Below, in pieces: positions 52,631-64,000 of a stretch of 64,000 nucleotides of DNA. Within the stretch, counting starts at the first letter, position 1. Every line of letters starts with the position of its first letter. Source of the DNA: Haemonchus contortus. Taxonomy: Eukaryota; Nematoda; Chromadorea; Rhabditida; Trichostrongylidae. The stretch covers positions 9,537,493-9,601,492 of the forward strand of contig LS997566.1 in assembly GCA_000469685.2 (NCBI GenBank), read 5' to 3'. The translations under genes and the position numbers were made by a program. The notes beneath the pieces are model-generated. The model had not been told where the DNA came from, did no database searches, and worked only from the letters and a program-made list of their open reading frames with translations.

Positions 52631-52699
52631 GGACGATACGATATGGGCAACGCGCTGACATCAAGAAAAAGAAGAATTTTTTTGTTGTTATGATTTGTA

Positions 52700-52705
52700 A
52701 ATAAA
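52700..52705 (+). terminator. Polyadenylation signal after the accessory ORF
   Basis: AATAAA within GTAAATAAATTC, 70 bases after the accessory stop codon and before the 3' LTR. It is separate from the LTR's own AATAAA (52,844-52,849), so a short transcript could end without the LTR signal. Confidence 0.45.
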
Positions 52706-52723
52706 TTCTAATTTTTTGTGGCC

Positions 52724-52731
52724 GGCGGGAG
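52724..52731 (+). promoter_or_regulatory. Polypurine-tract candidate
   Basis: GGCGGGAG directly abuts the 3' LTR, the place where plus-strand DNA synthesis is primed. It is short and contains one pyrimidine. Confidence 0.45.
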
Positions 52732-52947
52732 TGTTCTGGCATAGGCCAGAACCCGCGGTCACCCCCGCTCCTTAGGGGCGGGGCTTAACACGCACTCTTG
52801 TCTTGTACGCCACCCTTGAGCAGGGTCTTTGTGTTTGGTCTCAAATAAATTGTAACTGAACCACCGTTTTCTACTTGTTCGTTTAACAGAGAGATAATAA
52901 TCTCTCTAATTACATCAAAGGCGCCACCCTTCCGCCTAGTCACCACA
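52732..52947 (+). repeat. 3' LTR (216 bp)
   Basis: Offset of 9,048 bp from the 5' LTR, same length, no difference seen by eye. AATAAA at 52,844-52,849. Followed by the CCTCT target duplication. Confidence 0.95.
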
Positions 52948-52952
52948 CCTCT

Positions 52953-53640
52953 ATCTTGATCGCTTCTCAATCCGCAAAAGAACCAAAGGGTCATATTTAT
53001 GAAATCCCATTGGTTTTCCGTTGCATTAGAAAACCAGTTTGCCTCGAAGGTATGCTCAAACATTTGAACTTTCATTTGTTTCTCCTCGAAATGATAACGT
53101 AACAGAACTCGGAGTTCACGACCTCAAAATCGACGTACGAACTGCCTCACCGGTTGGGTTTTGGTTTCAGTCTTTCAGTCATTTTTTAAGCATCATCGAT
53201 GTCTTAGGGTTTAGTGTCATTTGGAACTCTAATAACGGAAGGTCGAGTCCAGTGGTAAATGTATTGTTTAATAGAATCCATTTTTCTTGTTATCCCATAA
53301 ATGAATATACATATCTTGCTCTCTTATTCGCATTTTCGCCATTGTAATAGTTTTTTTTCCCTCGTGTAAATGAAAACTGTAACGCTTGCGCTACTACTTG
53401 CGATTTAAAACTTGAGGTAGCAATGTTTATGAGCACTAACATCATGGTTTCCAACTTTTCATAACTACTGCGCTCTTCCTCTATTTTAAATACCACTCAA
53501 TTCTTAGTACTTACGATAACGAGGTAATAAAGCTTTCTTCACGTAAAACCAAATGTTAGGTAATGAAAATAACTCCAGTGATTCACACATTCGTTCTATT
53601 TTCGAAATCATCACATGCTGCATTGTTTACGAAACTAATC
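52953..53640. other. No gene supported
   Basis: Right flank of the retrotransposon; AT-rich with only short frames (for example 53,039-53,347 on +) lacking family features. Confidence 0.55.
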
Positions 53641-53653
53641 ATGTGCCAGCGAA

Positions 53654-53905
53654 GAATATTCTCGAAGCCGCAGGGGGGCCGCCAACTGCTCGCATCGCGC
53701 CGCGACCTAGTTTTTGCTATCGCCACTCTCTCTTCCTGCTGCGCTGTCCCATTTCACGCTCGCAAGCTGGGTCTCTTGGAAACACGTTCACACTCACTCC
53801 GTCAAACACCACCTCATTCCCTACCGCAGTGTTTTCATGTGTGGTCGAATCAATAGTGGGCGGAGAAGGGTATATAAAGCGAGCGCGGTAGGGTGGCCTG
53901 TTATT
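53654..53905 (+). promoter_or_regulatory. Putative RNA polymerase II promoter with heat-shock-like element
   Basis: GAATATTCTCGAA at 53,654-53,666 matches the heat-shock element pattern of alternating GAA and TTC blocks at 5-bp spacing. About 200 bases on, CAATAGTGGGCGGAG (CAAT and GC-box like, ~53,851-53,865) precedes TATATAAA at 53,871-53,878. Start of transcription would be near 53,900. What it drives is unclear: the nearest short frame after it begins with an ATG at 54,014 and has ~35 codons. It could also be the U3 of a degraded LTR. Confidence 0.4.
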
Positions 53906-55560
53906 CGTCTGTTGCCGTGGTGCCGAGTGGTGCTGAGTGGTCTGCCTTGCTGTGCTCGTCAACGTTGTCTTCGGCAGTGTCCGGTGGGCCGTTTCCATTT
54001 ACAAAACAGAAGCTATGCTGTATTGTTCTAGCAAATTGTTAACTGATCATGTCTATCCTGATCTATTGGCGACCTCGAAGAAACATTTGATAGGCAAATC
54101 TATTCTATTGAAAATGTCTTGATCTGTCATTGGACTTGGACTGACAATCATCCATGAAGTAGCGAGACTGATGCGGCTTGCGAAGCAAGTCTCTTGGGAC
54201 TGTAAGGTTGGTCTTGTATAATAGTGTGAACGGTCGAACATTTATTCTTTCGAAAATGTGAAATAACGTGATTCCGGCTTGTTCTGTCAGCGCGTATGCG
54301 GCGCGCGCGGCGTTCTCTCAGCGCGTGTGCGGCGCTGAGGGAGGTGCAGTGCGTGTTGTGTTGCCGTGGGGTACGGTAGTGTACCTTGGTCGGTTACGGT
54401 GTAATAGGGCGGAGCGAAGGCGGTATAGTAGGTATAAACAGCATATTGTGTTTGGTGAGGTGGCAATGAGCGGTAGTATCAGTCACACAGTAATCTCGAA
54501 GGGTCTTTTCGTGATGTATCGTAAACAATGGTATACTCTACTCAACAGTGACTATCACAGCGCTAATTTCTGTTATCTCGATTAAATGTCGCATACAAGA
54601 GAAAAAATTTAAACATTCATTCCTTAGGACACATGTTGCTCATCTTCTTTCTGGACCTAGTTGGTGGAGCGGTCGTCCTTCGTAAGTTACATAGTAAGCA
54701 TAGAAAATCATGGCGATTATGTTCGAGAGAGCAAGCCGGAAAAACGTAGATCAAAGCAAAATGTATAGATGTGTAGTGTTGTCCTTCTATAAGATAAGTG
54801 AATGTGAGAGTTTTCAGGCGGTCACATGACAAGATAGAGTTAATCTAAGCGGTTGCTCTCACTCTGTCCCACTGAGGCACACTACAGCTTCTTCTAAATG
54901 TAGGACAAAGGGCGCAAACGTTCGCCCTATTCACGAGAGATGATGATTACCCGAGATGAACGATGATGCTTAGAGCTGTATGTACAAGGTCCATGGCACT
55001 TCTATCATCATCAGGCAACCAGTTCTTGACATGAAGAATAATCCCATGGACTTTTCACTTTGCTACATAGTGCGGAGAACTTTTCATTGATCCCATCTCG
55101 GGAACATCTTTATTTCATAAACCGGAATTTTTCAACATTAACTATATCTTATCACATGTAGAACTCTTATTGGTTTACCACAATGAAAACATGTAAAGGA
55201 ATTTGGCATACACATTGCGATGCATAAGATAAGATTTTAATGTACGCTTCGTTTGATATTTATCGTTCAGTTGTATGTTAGCGAAGATTGCTTGCTTCGG
55301 CAAAGGTTTAAAATACCTACTTGGCTGGATGAAATTGCGGGAAACCGCTACAATAAAATTTCATAAGCTATTTCAAGTGATGACAGAAGTTTTCCTGTGT
55401 AGGAATCATATTAAAGGTTACCATAGTCATGTCTTGGGAGTTTAACTTTGTCAGCGCACACTCATCGGTTTTAAAGAGTGCCAATTAAGTAGGTTTTCTG
55501 AAAAAGGTAAATAATTATTTCAGCAGATGCGGTAATTGAACTCTAAAGAGTAAACGAAAT
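53906..55560. other. Unassigned sequence downstream of the putative promoter
   Basis: GC-rich patches (about 54,285-54,350, with GCGCGCGCGG and repeated CAGCGCGT(A/G)TGCGGCGC) lie in AT-rich DNA. Frames at 53,714-54,031, 54,268-54,585 (+) and 54,617-54,832 (-) are open but show no recognisable family. CTTCGTAAGTTAC near 54,676 resembles a donor splice site without a matching exon I can confirm. Confidence 0.45.
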
Positions 55561-56927
55561 ACAAGCTCTTTATAAAGGCTCTAAATCGTAAAAATAAATA
55601 GAGCTGGCAAAACCTTCAAAATAAATAGAAGAATCTGTAGGAGCAGATGGAAAGACTTCTAAGAAACTACTGAAAGTGATGGGACTTCTTCTAGGGCTTC
55701 TATCCTAGTCCACAATCTTTGCACACTTATCCAAAGTGTCCTCCTCAGAATTAGAAATTGTATGCCTTCGCATTTAATGGAGTGCAAGGCAGGTCGATAA
55801 AGAGAAGAAAAAATCATAACATCAATGAGCAAAATGTGTAAGCCGTAAAGAAAACTAGAAATTACTTGAATGGAGTAGATGAAACGATTCCAGGAATATC
55901 TTTCCTGTACTGCTGGGACTTATTCTAGGGCTCCAATTCTTGTTCAAATCTCCAATGATACTTTAGAGTAACCATTCTTCCTATGATTTAGCATTTTAAA
56001 TTAGAAGATGGAATACATAGTAATATCATTAAACAGTTCTAAATGTTATAATCTCACTAGGCAGAATCTCTAAATCATAAAAAAAATAGAGAGCACAGTG
56101 TAGGAGTAGATGAAAAGGCTTGTGAGAAAAATCATCCGAAACTGATGGGAATTATTCTAGCGCTTCTATTCTAACTCTCAATTTAGAGTGGCAAAAGCTT
56201 CAAATCGTAAAAGAAACTAGAAAGTTCATTGTAATAGTAGTTGAAGAGGCTTGTGCGAAAGATCGTCCGAAACTGTTGGGACTTCTTCTAGGGCTTCCAT
56301 TCTCATTCTCCGTGAATGATACTCTAAACTAACAATTCCTTTTAAGAGCTGAAAATGGTAGACCTTCTCGATATAGGAAAAGTAGCAACAATTACCTAAA
56401 TAAGAAAAATATCCTAACCTCACTAAGTAAAACCACTAAATCGTAATGGAATGCTCGAAAGGAGTGGATGAAAAGGCTTGAAAGATATATTGACAGGACT
56501 TCTTACAGGGGCTTCTATTCTAATTCCCAAATCTTAAGTGATACTCTAAAGTGACAGTTCTTCTCCCTGAGTTGATAACTTTTGTAATCTAGTAGTTGAA
56601 ATGCAGGTCATTAACAGTGGGAAAAATCCTTAATTCCCTAAGCAGAAGCTCTAAATCGTAAAGCAACTAGAAAATACTTGAAAGGATTAGATAAAAAGAC
56701 TTGTAAGAATCATTCACTAAAACTGATGGGACTTCTTCTAGAGCCTCTATTCTAACTCCCAATTCTTGAGTGATACTCTAAAGTGAGAATTTCTTTCGGA
56801 GAACAGATGAAAAGGCTTGTAAGAAACATCCATCAAAACTGATGGGACTTCTTCTAGGGCGTCTATTCTAACTCCCAATTCTTGAATGATACTCTAAAGT
56901 AACAATTCTTCTTTCGGAGTTGAGAAT

Positions 56928-57187
56928 GATATACTATTGTAATCTTGTTGTTGAAATGCAAATCATTACACAGTAGAAGAAATCATAATATCAATAAGCG
57001 AAAGCTCCAAATCGCAAAAGAAACTAGAAAGTTAATTGTAACGGTAGTTGAAAAGGATGATATACCATTGTAATCTTGTTGTTGAAATGCAAATCATTAC
57101 ACAGCAGAAGAAATCATAATATCAATAAGCGAAAGCTCCAAATCGTAAAAGAAACTAGAAAGTTAATTGTAACGGTAGTTGAAAAGG
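56928..57187. repeat. 131-bp tandem duplication in satellite 2
   Basis: The block beginning GATATACTATTGTAATCTTG and ending near AACGGTAGTTGAAAAGG occurs at 56,928 and again at 57,059 with only a few differences. The duplication cuts across a normal monomer, so it is a local event in the decayed edge of the array. Confidence 0.75.
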
Positions 57188-57779
57188 CTTGTGAGAGAAA
57201 TCTTACGAAACTGATGGGACTTCTCTTCTAGGGCTTCCATTCTAATTCCCCGTTCTCGGAAGATATTCCAAAGTAACAATTCTTTTCATTAGCTGAAAAT
57301 GATAGACCTTGGCAATATATTAAGAGTAGCAACAATCACCAAAAAAAAGAAATATCCTAACCTCACTAAGTTAAAGCTCTAAATCGTAACAAAACTGGAG
57401 AATGCTAGAAGGGATTTGATGAAAAGGCTTGAGGGAAACATTGACAGGACTTCTTGTAGGGGCTTCTATTCTATTTCCCCAAATCTTAAGTGATACTCTA
57501 TGAAGTGACAGTTCTTTTCCTCAGTTGATAACTTTTGTAATCTAGTAGTTGAAATGCAGGTCATTAAACAGTAGGAATAATCCTTAATTCCCTAAGCATA
57601 AGCTCTGAATCGTAAAGCAACTAGAAAATAATTGAAAGGATTAGATGAAAAGACTTGTAAGAATCATGCACTAAAACTAATGACTAATGAGACTTCTTCT
57701 AGGGCTTCTATTCTAACACCCAATTCTTGAGTGATACTCTAAAGTGAGAACTCTTCTTTCGGAGATTAGATGAAAAGGC

Positions 57780-60700
57780 TTGTAAGAAACATCCACCAAA
57801 AGTAATGGGACTTCTTCTAGGGCGTCTATTCTAACTTCCAATTCTTGAGTGATACTCTAAGGTAACTATTCTTTTTTCGGAGTTGAGAATGATAGACCCT
57901 GGCAGTATAGGAAGAGTAGCAACAATCACCCAAAAAATATCCTAACCTCACTAAGTTAAACCTCTAAAGCGGAACGAAACTAGAGAATGCTAGAAAGGAG
58001 TTGGTGAAAAGGCTTGAAAGAACCATTGACATTACATCCTCTAGGGGCTTCTATTCTAATTCCCAAATCTCAAGTAATACTCTACTTTTGTAATCTAATA
58101 GTTAAAATGCAGGTCATTAAACAGTAGGAAAAATCCTAAATTCCCTAAGCATAAGCTCTAAATCGTAAAGCAACTAGAAAATAATTGAAAGGATTAGATG
58201 AAAAGGCTTGTAAGAATCATGCACTAAAACTAATGAGACTTCTTCTAGGGCATCTATTCTAACACCCAATTCTTGAGTGATACTCTAAAGTGAGAACTCT
58301 TCTTTCGGAGATTAGATGAAAAGGCTTGTAAGAAACATCCACCAAAACTGATGGGACTTCTAGGGCGTCTATTCTAACTTCCAATTCTTGAGTGGTACTC
58401 TAAAGTAACAATTCTTTTTTCGGAGTTGAGAATGATAGACCCTGCCAGTATAGGAAGAGTAGCAACAATCACCCAAAAAAATATCCTAACCTCACTAAGT
58501 TAAACCTCTAAAGCGGAACGAAACTAGAGAATGCTAGAAAGGAGTTGGTGAAAAGGGCTTGAAAGAAACATTGACAGGACTACCTCTAGGGGCTTCTATT
58601 CTAATTCCCAAATCTCAAGTAATACTCTACTTTTGTAGTCTAGTACTTAAAATGCAATTCATTAAACAGTAGGAAAAATCCTAAATTCCCTAAGCATAAC
58701 ATCTAAATCGTAAAGCAACTAGAAAATACTTCAAAGGAATAGATGAAAAGACTTGTAAGAAACATTCACCAAAATTGATGGGACTTCTTTTAGGGCTTAT
58801 ATTCTAACTTCCAATTCATGAGTGATACTCTAAAGTAACAAATCTTTTTAAGAGCTGAAAATGATAGACCTTTTCGATATAGGAAAAGTAGTAACAATTA
58901 CATTGAAGAGAAAAAGACCTAACCTCACTAAGTAAAACCTCTAAATCGTAAAGAAACCAGAAATGCTTGAAAGGAGTTGATGAAAAGGTTTGAAGGAAAC
59001 ATTGACAGGACTTCTTCTAGTGACTTCTATTCTAATTCCCAGTTCTCCATTGATACTCCAAAGTAACAATAGATCTTAATAGCTGAAAATGATAGACCTT
59101 GGCAATATAGGAAGAGTTGCAACAATCACCAAAAAAAGAAATATCCTAACTTCACTAAGTTGAGCTCTAAATCGTAACGAAACTAGAGAATGCTAGAAGG
59201 GATTTGATGAAAAGGCTTGAGAGAAACAGTGACAGGACTTCTTCTAGGGGCTTCTATTCTAATTCCCAAATCTTAAGTGATACTCTATAAAGTGACATTT
59301 CTTTTCCTCAGTTGATAACTTTTGTAATCTAGTAGTTGAAATGCAGGTCATTAAACAGTAGGAATAATCCTTACTTCCCTAAGCATAAGCTCTAAATCGT
59401 GAAGCAACTAGAAAATAATTGAAAGGATTAGATGAAAAGGCTTGTAAGAATCATGCACTAAAACTAATGAGACTTCTTCTAGGGCATCTATTCTAACACC
59501 CAATTCTTGAGTGATACTCTAAAGTGAGAACTCTTCTTTCGGAGATTAGATGAAAAAGCTTGTAAGAAACATCCACCAAAACTGATGGGACTTCTTCTAG
59601 GGCGTCTATTCTAACTTCCAATTCTTGAGTGATACTCTAAAGTAACAATTCTTTTTTCGGAGTTGAGAATGATAGACCCTGCCAGTATAGGAAGAGTAGC
59701 AACAATCACCCAAAAAAACTCCTAACCTCACTAAGTTAAAGCTGTAAATCATAAGGAAACTGGAGAATGCTAGAAGGGATTTGATGAAAAGGCATGAGAG
59801 AAACATTGACAGGACTTCTTTAGGGGCTTCTATGCTACTTCCCAAATCTTAAGTGATACTCTATGAAGTGACAGTTCTTCTCCCTGAGTTGATAACTTTT
59901 GTAATCTAGTAGTTAAAATGCAGGTCATTAAACAGTAGGAAAAATCCTAAATTCCCTAAGCATAACATCTAAATCGTAAAGCAACTAGAAAATACTTGAA
60001 AGGAATAGATGAAAAGGCTTGTAAGAAACATCCACCAAAAGTAATGGGACTTCTTCTAGGGCGTCTATTCTAACTTCCAATTCTTGAGTGATACTCTAAG
60101 GTAACTATTCTTTTTTCGGAGTTGAGAATGATAGACCCTGGCAGTATAGGAAGAGTAGCAACAATCACCCAAAAAATATCCTAACCTCACTAAGTTAAAC
60201 CTCTAAAGCGGAACGAAACTAGAGAATGCTAGAAAGGAGTTGGTGAAAAGGCTTGAAAGAACCATTGACAGGACTTCCTCTAGGGGCTTCTATTCTAATT
60301 CCCAAATCTCAAGTGATACTCTACTTTTGTAATCTAGTAGTAAAAATGCAGATCATTAAACAGTAGAAAAATCCTAAATTCCCTAAGCATAACGTCTAAA
60401 TCGTAAAGCAACTAGAAAATAATTGAAAGGATTAGATGAAAAGGCTTGTAAGAATCATGCACTGAAACTAATGAGACTTCTTCTAGGGCATCTATTCTAA
60501 CACCCAATTCTTGAGTGATACTCTAAAGTGAGAACTCTTCTTTCGGAGATTAGATGAAAAGGCTTGTAAGAAACATCCACCGAAACTGATGGGACTTCTA
60601 GGGCGTCTATTCTAACTTCCAATTCTTGAGTGATACTCTAAAGTAACAATTCTTTTTTCGGAGTTGAGAATGATAGACCCTGCCAGTATAGGAAGAGTAG

Positions 60701-61250
60701 CAACAATCACCCAAAAAAATATCCTAACCTCACTAAGTTAGACCTCTAAAGCGGAACGAAACTAGAGAATGCTAGAAAGGAGTTGGTGAAAAGGGCTTGA
60801 AAGAAACATTGACAGGACAACCTCTAGGGGCTTCTATTCTAATTCCCAAATCTCAAGTAATACTCTACTTTTGTAATCTAGTACTTAAAATGCAATTCAT
60901 TAAACAGTAGGAAAAATCCAAAATTCCCTAAGCATAACATCTAAATCGTAAAGCAACTAGAAAATACTTGAAAGGAATAGATGAAAAGACTTGTAAGAAA
61001 CATTCACCAAAATTGATGGGACTTCTTTTAGGGCTTATATTCTAACTTCCAATTCATGAGTGATACTCTAAAGTAACAAATCTTTTTAAGAGCTGAAAAT
61101 GATAGACCTTTTCGATATAGGAAAAGTAGTAACAATTACCTTGAAGAGAAAAAGACCTAACCTCACTAAGTAAAACCTCTAAATCGTAATGAAACCAGAA
61201 ATGCTTGAAAGGAGTTGATGAAAAGGCTTGAATGAAATATGACAGGACTT
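57780..61250. repeat. ~2.23-kb direct duplication in satellite 2
   Basis: The unit order at about 57,780-59,020 recurs at about 60,010-61,250. Type boundaries at 58,028, 58,572 and 59,003 correspond to 60,265, 60,809 and 61,230 (offsets 2,237, 2,237 and 2,227). Variants such as CTAAAGCGGAACG are shared by both blocks. Confidence 0.7.
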
Positions 61251-62559
61251 CTTCTAGGGACTTCTATTCTAAATTCCAGTTCTCCATTGATACTCTAAAG
61301 TAACAATACTTCTTAAGAGCTGAAAATGATAGACCTTGGCAATATAGGAAGAGTAGCAACAATCACCCAAAAAAAGAAATATCCTACCCTCATTAAGTTA
61401 AACCTCTAAATCGTAACGAAACTAGAGAATGCTAGAAAGGAGTTGGTGAAAAGGCTTGAAAGAAACATTGACAGGACTACCTCTAGGGGCTTCTATTCTA
61501 ATTCCCAAATCTCAAGTAATACTCTACTTTTGTAATCTAGTAGTTAAAATGCAGGTCATTAAACAGTAGGAAAAATCCTAAATTCCCTAAGCATAACATC
61601 TAAATCGTAAAGCAACTAGAAAATAATTGAAAGGAATAGATGAAAAGACTTGTAAGAAACATTCACCAAAATTGATGGGACTTCTTTTAGGGCTTATATT
61701 CTAACTTCCAATTCATGAGTGATACTCTAAAGTAACAAATCTTTTTAAGAGCTGAAAATGATAGACCTTTTCGATATAGGAAAAGTAGTAACAATTACCT
61801 TGAAGAGAAAAAGACCTAACCTCACTAAGTAAAACCTCTAAATCGTAATGAAACCAGAAATGCTTGAAAGGAGTTGATGAAAAGGCTTGAATGAAATATG
61901 ACAGGACTTCTTCTAGGGACTTCTATTCTAAATTCCAGTTCTCCATTGATACTCTAAAGTAACAATACTTCTTAAGAGCTGAAAATGATAGACCTTGGCA
62001 ATATAGGAAGAGTAGCAACAATCACCCAAAAAAAGAAATATCCTACCCTCATTAAGTTAAACCTCTAAATCGTAACGAAACTAGAGAATGCTAGAAAGGA
62101 GTTGGTCAAAAGGCTTGAAGGAAACATTGACAGGACTTCCTCTAGGGACTTCTATTCTAAATTCCAGTTCTCCATTGATACTCTAAAGTAACAATACTTC
62201 TTAAGAGCTGAAAATGATAGACCTTTCCGATATAGGAAAAGTAGTAACAATTACCTAAAAGAGAAAAGACCTAACCTCACTAAGTTAAAGCTCCAAATCG
62301 TAATGAAATCAGAAATGCTTGAAAGGAGTTGATGAAAAGGCTTGAAGGAAACATTGACAGGACTTCTTCTAGGGACTTCTATTCTAAATTCCAGTTCTCC
62401 ATTGATACTCTAAAGTAACAATACTTCTTAAGAGCTGAAAATGATAGACCTTTTCGATATAGGAAAAGTAGTATCAATTACCTAAAAGAGAAAAGACCTA
62501 ACCTCACTAAGTTAAAGCTCTAAATCGTAATGAAATCAGAAATGCTTGAAAGGAGTTGA

Positions 62560-63740
62560 TGAAAAGGCTTGAAGGAAACATTGACAGGACTTCTTCTAGG
62601 GACTTCTATTCTAATTCCCAGTTCTCCATTGATACTCTAAAGTAACAATACTTCTTAAGAGCTGAAAATGATAGACCTTTTCGATATAGGAAAAGTAGTA
62701 ACAATTACCTTGAAGAGAAAAAGACCTAACCTCACTAAGTAAAACCTCTATATCGTAATGAAACCAGAAATGCTTGAAAGGAGTTGATGAAAAGGCTTGA
62801 ATGAAACATTGACAGGACTTCTTCTAGGGACTTCTATTCTAAATTCCAGTACTCCATTGATACTCTAAAGTAACAATACTTCTTAAGAGCTGAAAATGAT
62901 AGACCTTGGCAATATAAGAAGAGTAGCAACAATCACCCAAAAAAAGAAATATCCTACCCTCATTAAGTTAAACCTCTAAATCGTAACGAAACTAGAGAAT
63001 GCTAAAAGGAGTTGGTCAAAAGGCTTGAAGGAAACATTGACAGGACTTCCTCTAGGGACTTCTATTCTAAATTCCAGTTCTCCATTGATACTCTAAAGTA
63101 ACAATACTTCTTAAGAGCTGAAAATGATAGACCTTTCCGATATAGGAAAAGTAGTAACAATTACCTAAAAGAGAAAAGACCTAACCTCACTAAGTTAAAG
63201 CTCTAAATCGTAATGAAATCAGAAATGCTTGAAAGTAGTTGATGAAAAGGCTTGAAGGAAACATTGACAGGACTTCTTCTAGGGACTTCTATTCTAATTC
63301 CCAGTTCTTCATTGATACTCTAAAGTAACAATACTTCTTAAGAGCTGAAAATGATAGACCTTTTCGATATAGGAAAAGTAGTAACAATTACCTTGAAGAG
63401 AAAAAGACCTAACCTCACTAAGTAAAACCTCTATATCGTAATGAAACCAGAAATGCTTGAAAGGAGTTGATGAAAAGGCTTGAATGAAACATTGACAGGA
63501 CTTCTTCTAGGGACTTCTATTCTAAATTCCAGTACTCCATTGATACTCTAAAGTAACAATACTTCTTAAGAGCTGAAAATGATAGACCTTGGCAATATAG
63601 GAAGAGTAGCAACAATCACCCAAAAAAAGAAATATCCTACCCTCATTAAGTTAAACCTCTAAATCGTAACGAAACTAGAGAATGCTAGAAAGGAGTTGGT
63701 CAAAAGGCTTGAAGGAAACATTGACAGGACTTCCTCTAGG
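62560..63740. repeat. Three-monomer higher-order repeat (~680 bp) in satellite 2
   Basis: Monomers at 62,586, 62,809 and 63,037 correspond one to one with those at 63,262, 63,494 and 63,724 (offsets 676, 685, 687). They share unit-specific variants such as CAGTACTCCATTG and CTCTATATCGTAATG. This indicates recent homogenisation near the right end of the visible array. Confidence 0.75.
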
Positions 63741-64000
63741 GGCTTCTATTCTAATTCCCAAATCTCAAGTAATACTCTACTTTTGTAATCTAGTAGTTAA
63801 AATGCAGGTCATTAAACAGTAGGAAAAATCCTAAATTCCCTAAGCATAACATCTAAATCGTAAAGCAATTAGAAAATACTTGAAAGGAATAGATGAAAAG
63901 ACTTGTAAGAAACATTCACCAAAATTGATGGGACTTCTTTTAGGGCTTATATTCTAACTTCCAATTCATGAGTGATACTTTGAAGTAACAAATCTTTTTT

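Larger units (their letters stand above)
43684..52947 (+). mobile_element. Full-length BEL/Pao LTR retrotransposon with envelope (9,264 bp)
   Basis: Two 216-bp LTRs, TG...CA ends, a 5-bp target duplication CCTCT (43,679-43,683 and 52,948-52,952), a tRNA-Gly-type primer site and one intact 2,600-codon frame define a complete element. The protein order gag, aspartic protease, reverse transcriptase, RNase H, integrase matches the BEL/Pao superfamily (known). An envelope region with phlebovirus-type glycoprotein character follows in the same frame, as known for nematode members (Tas, Cer7 type). The LTRs look identical by eye and the frame has no stop, so insertion is recent and the copy may be active (inference). 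The extra 3' ORF is unusual. Confidence 0.95.
55570..64000. repeat. AT-rich satellite 2 (~228-bp monomers), runs off the window
   Basis: Units repeat about every 223-233 bp at the right end; the phrase TTGACAGGACTTC(C/T)TCTAGG recurs near 62,130, 62,353, 62,586, 62,809, 63,037, 63,262, 63,494 and 63,724. Every unit keeps GATACTCTAAAGTAACAAT, CTTCTATTCTAA and CCTAACCTCACTAAGT-type boxes. At least three unit types alternate: one with AGAGCTGAAAATGATAGACC, one with TTTTGTAATCTAGTAGTTGA, one with TTCGGAGTTGAGAATGATAG. Units at 55,570-57,000 are most decayed. Unrelated to the CA-rich satellite. No gene. Confidence 0.93.

Noticed and set aside
52216..52650. 144-codon - strand frame antisense to the accessory ORF
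   Set aside because: The + strand frame has ordered zinc knuckles matching Gag; the - strand frame is its shadow.

Overview
The window looks like nematode nuclear DNA, most likely a strongylid such as a hookworm (inference). The clues are an intact BEL/Pao LTR retrotransposon with a phlebovirus-like envelope region of the kind known from nematodes, a primer site matching tRNA-Gly, MULE-derived coding sequence split by 52-55 bp introns, and several mariner and MITE insertions in AT-rich DNA. I found no clear single-copy host gene, rRNA, tRNA or CRISPR array.

Layout. Positions 1 to about 31,250 form one very large CA-rich, G-poor satellite made of ~88-bp monomers and a 78-bp variant, organised into higher-order repeats (777 bp, 1,643 bp, 3.34 kb). 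Two identical dead mariner copies (10,778-12,039 and 14,122-15,383) were amplified with the satellite. A third, internally deleted mariner of another family lies at 17,874-18,404. Positions 31,250-43,680 are mostly non-coding DNA holding a piggyBac-like MITE with a nested copy, a long foldback element, an 892-bp mariner deletion derivative, a decayed MULE-type transposase gene, and a cluster of three hairpins.

Positions 43,684-52,947 are a full-length BEL/Pao element of 9,264 bp. Its 216-bp LTRs appear identical, it has a 5-bp target duplication (CCTCT), and it carries one intact 2,600-codon gag-protease-RT-RNase H-integrase-envelope frame. Between this frame and the 3' LTR sits a separate 135-aa ORF with its own TATA box and polyadenylation signal. 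That ORF repeats the three-zinc-knuckle module of the element's own Gag, with matching finger signatures and spacing. I regard it as the most interesting object in the window.

Positions 52,953-55,560 are mostly unassigned DNA with a convincing TATA promoter preceded by a heat-shock-element-like motif, but no recognisable product. From about 55,570 to the end (and beyond) runs a second, unrelated AT-rich satellite with ~228-bp monomers, decayed at its left edge and organised in three-monomer higher-order repeats at its right end.

The functional content is therefore almost wholly repeats and mobile elements. The only intact protein-coding unit with a recognised role is the retroelement, which encodes what it needs for particle assembly, reverse transcription and integration, plus a possible membrane-fusion glycoprotein.
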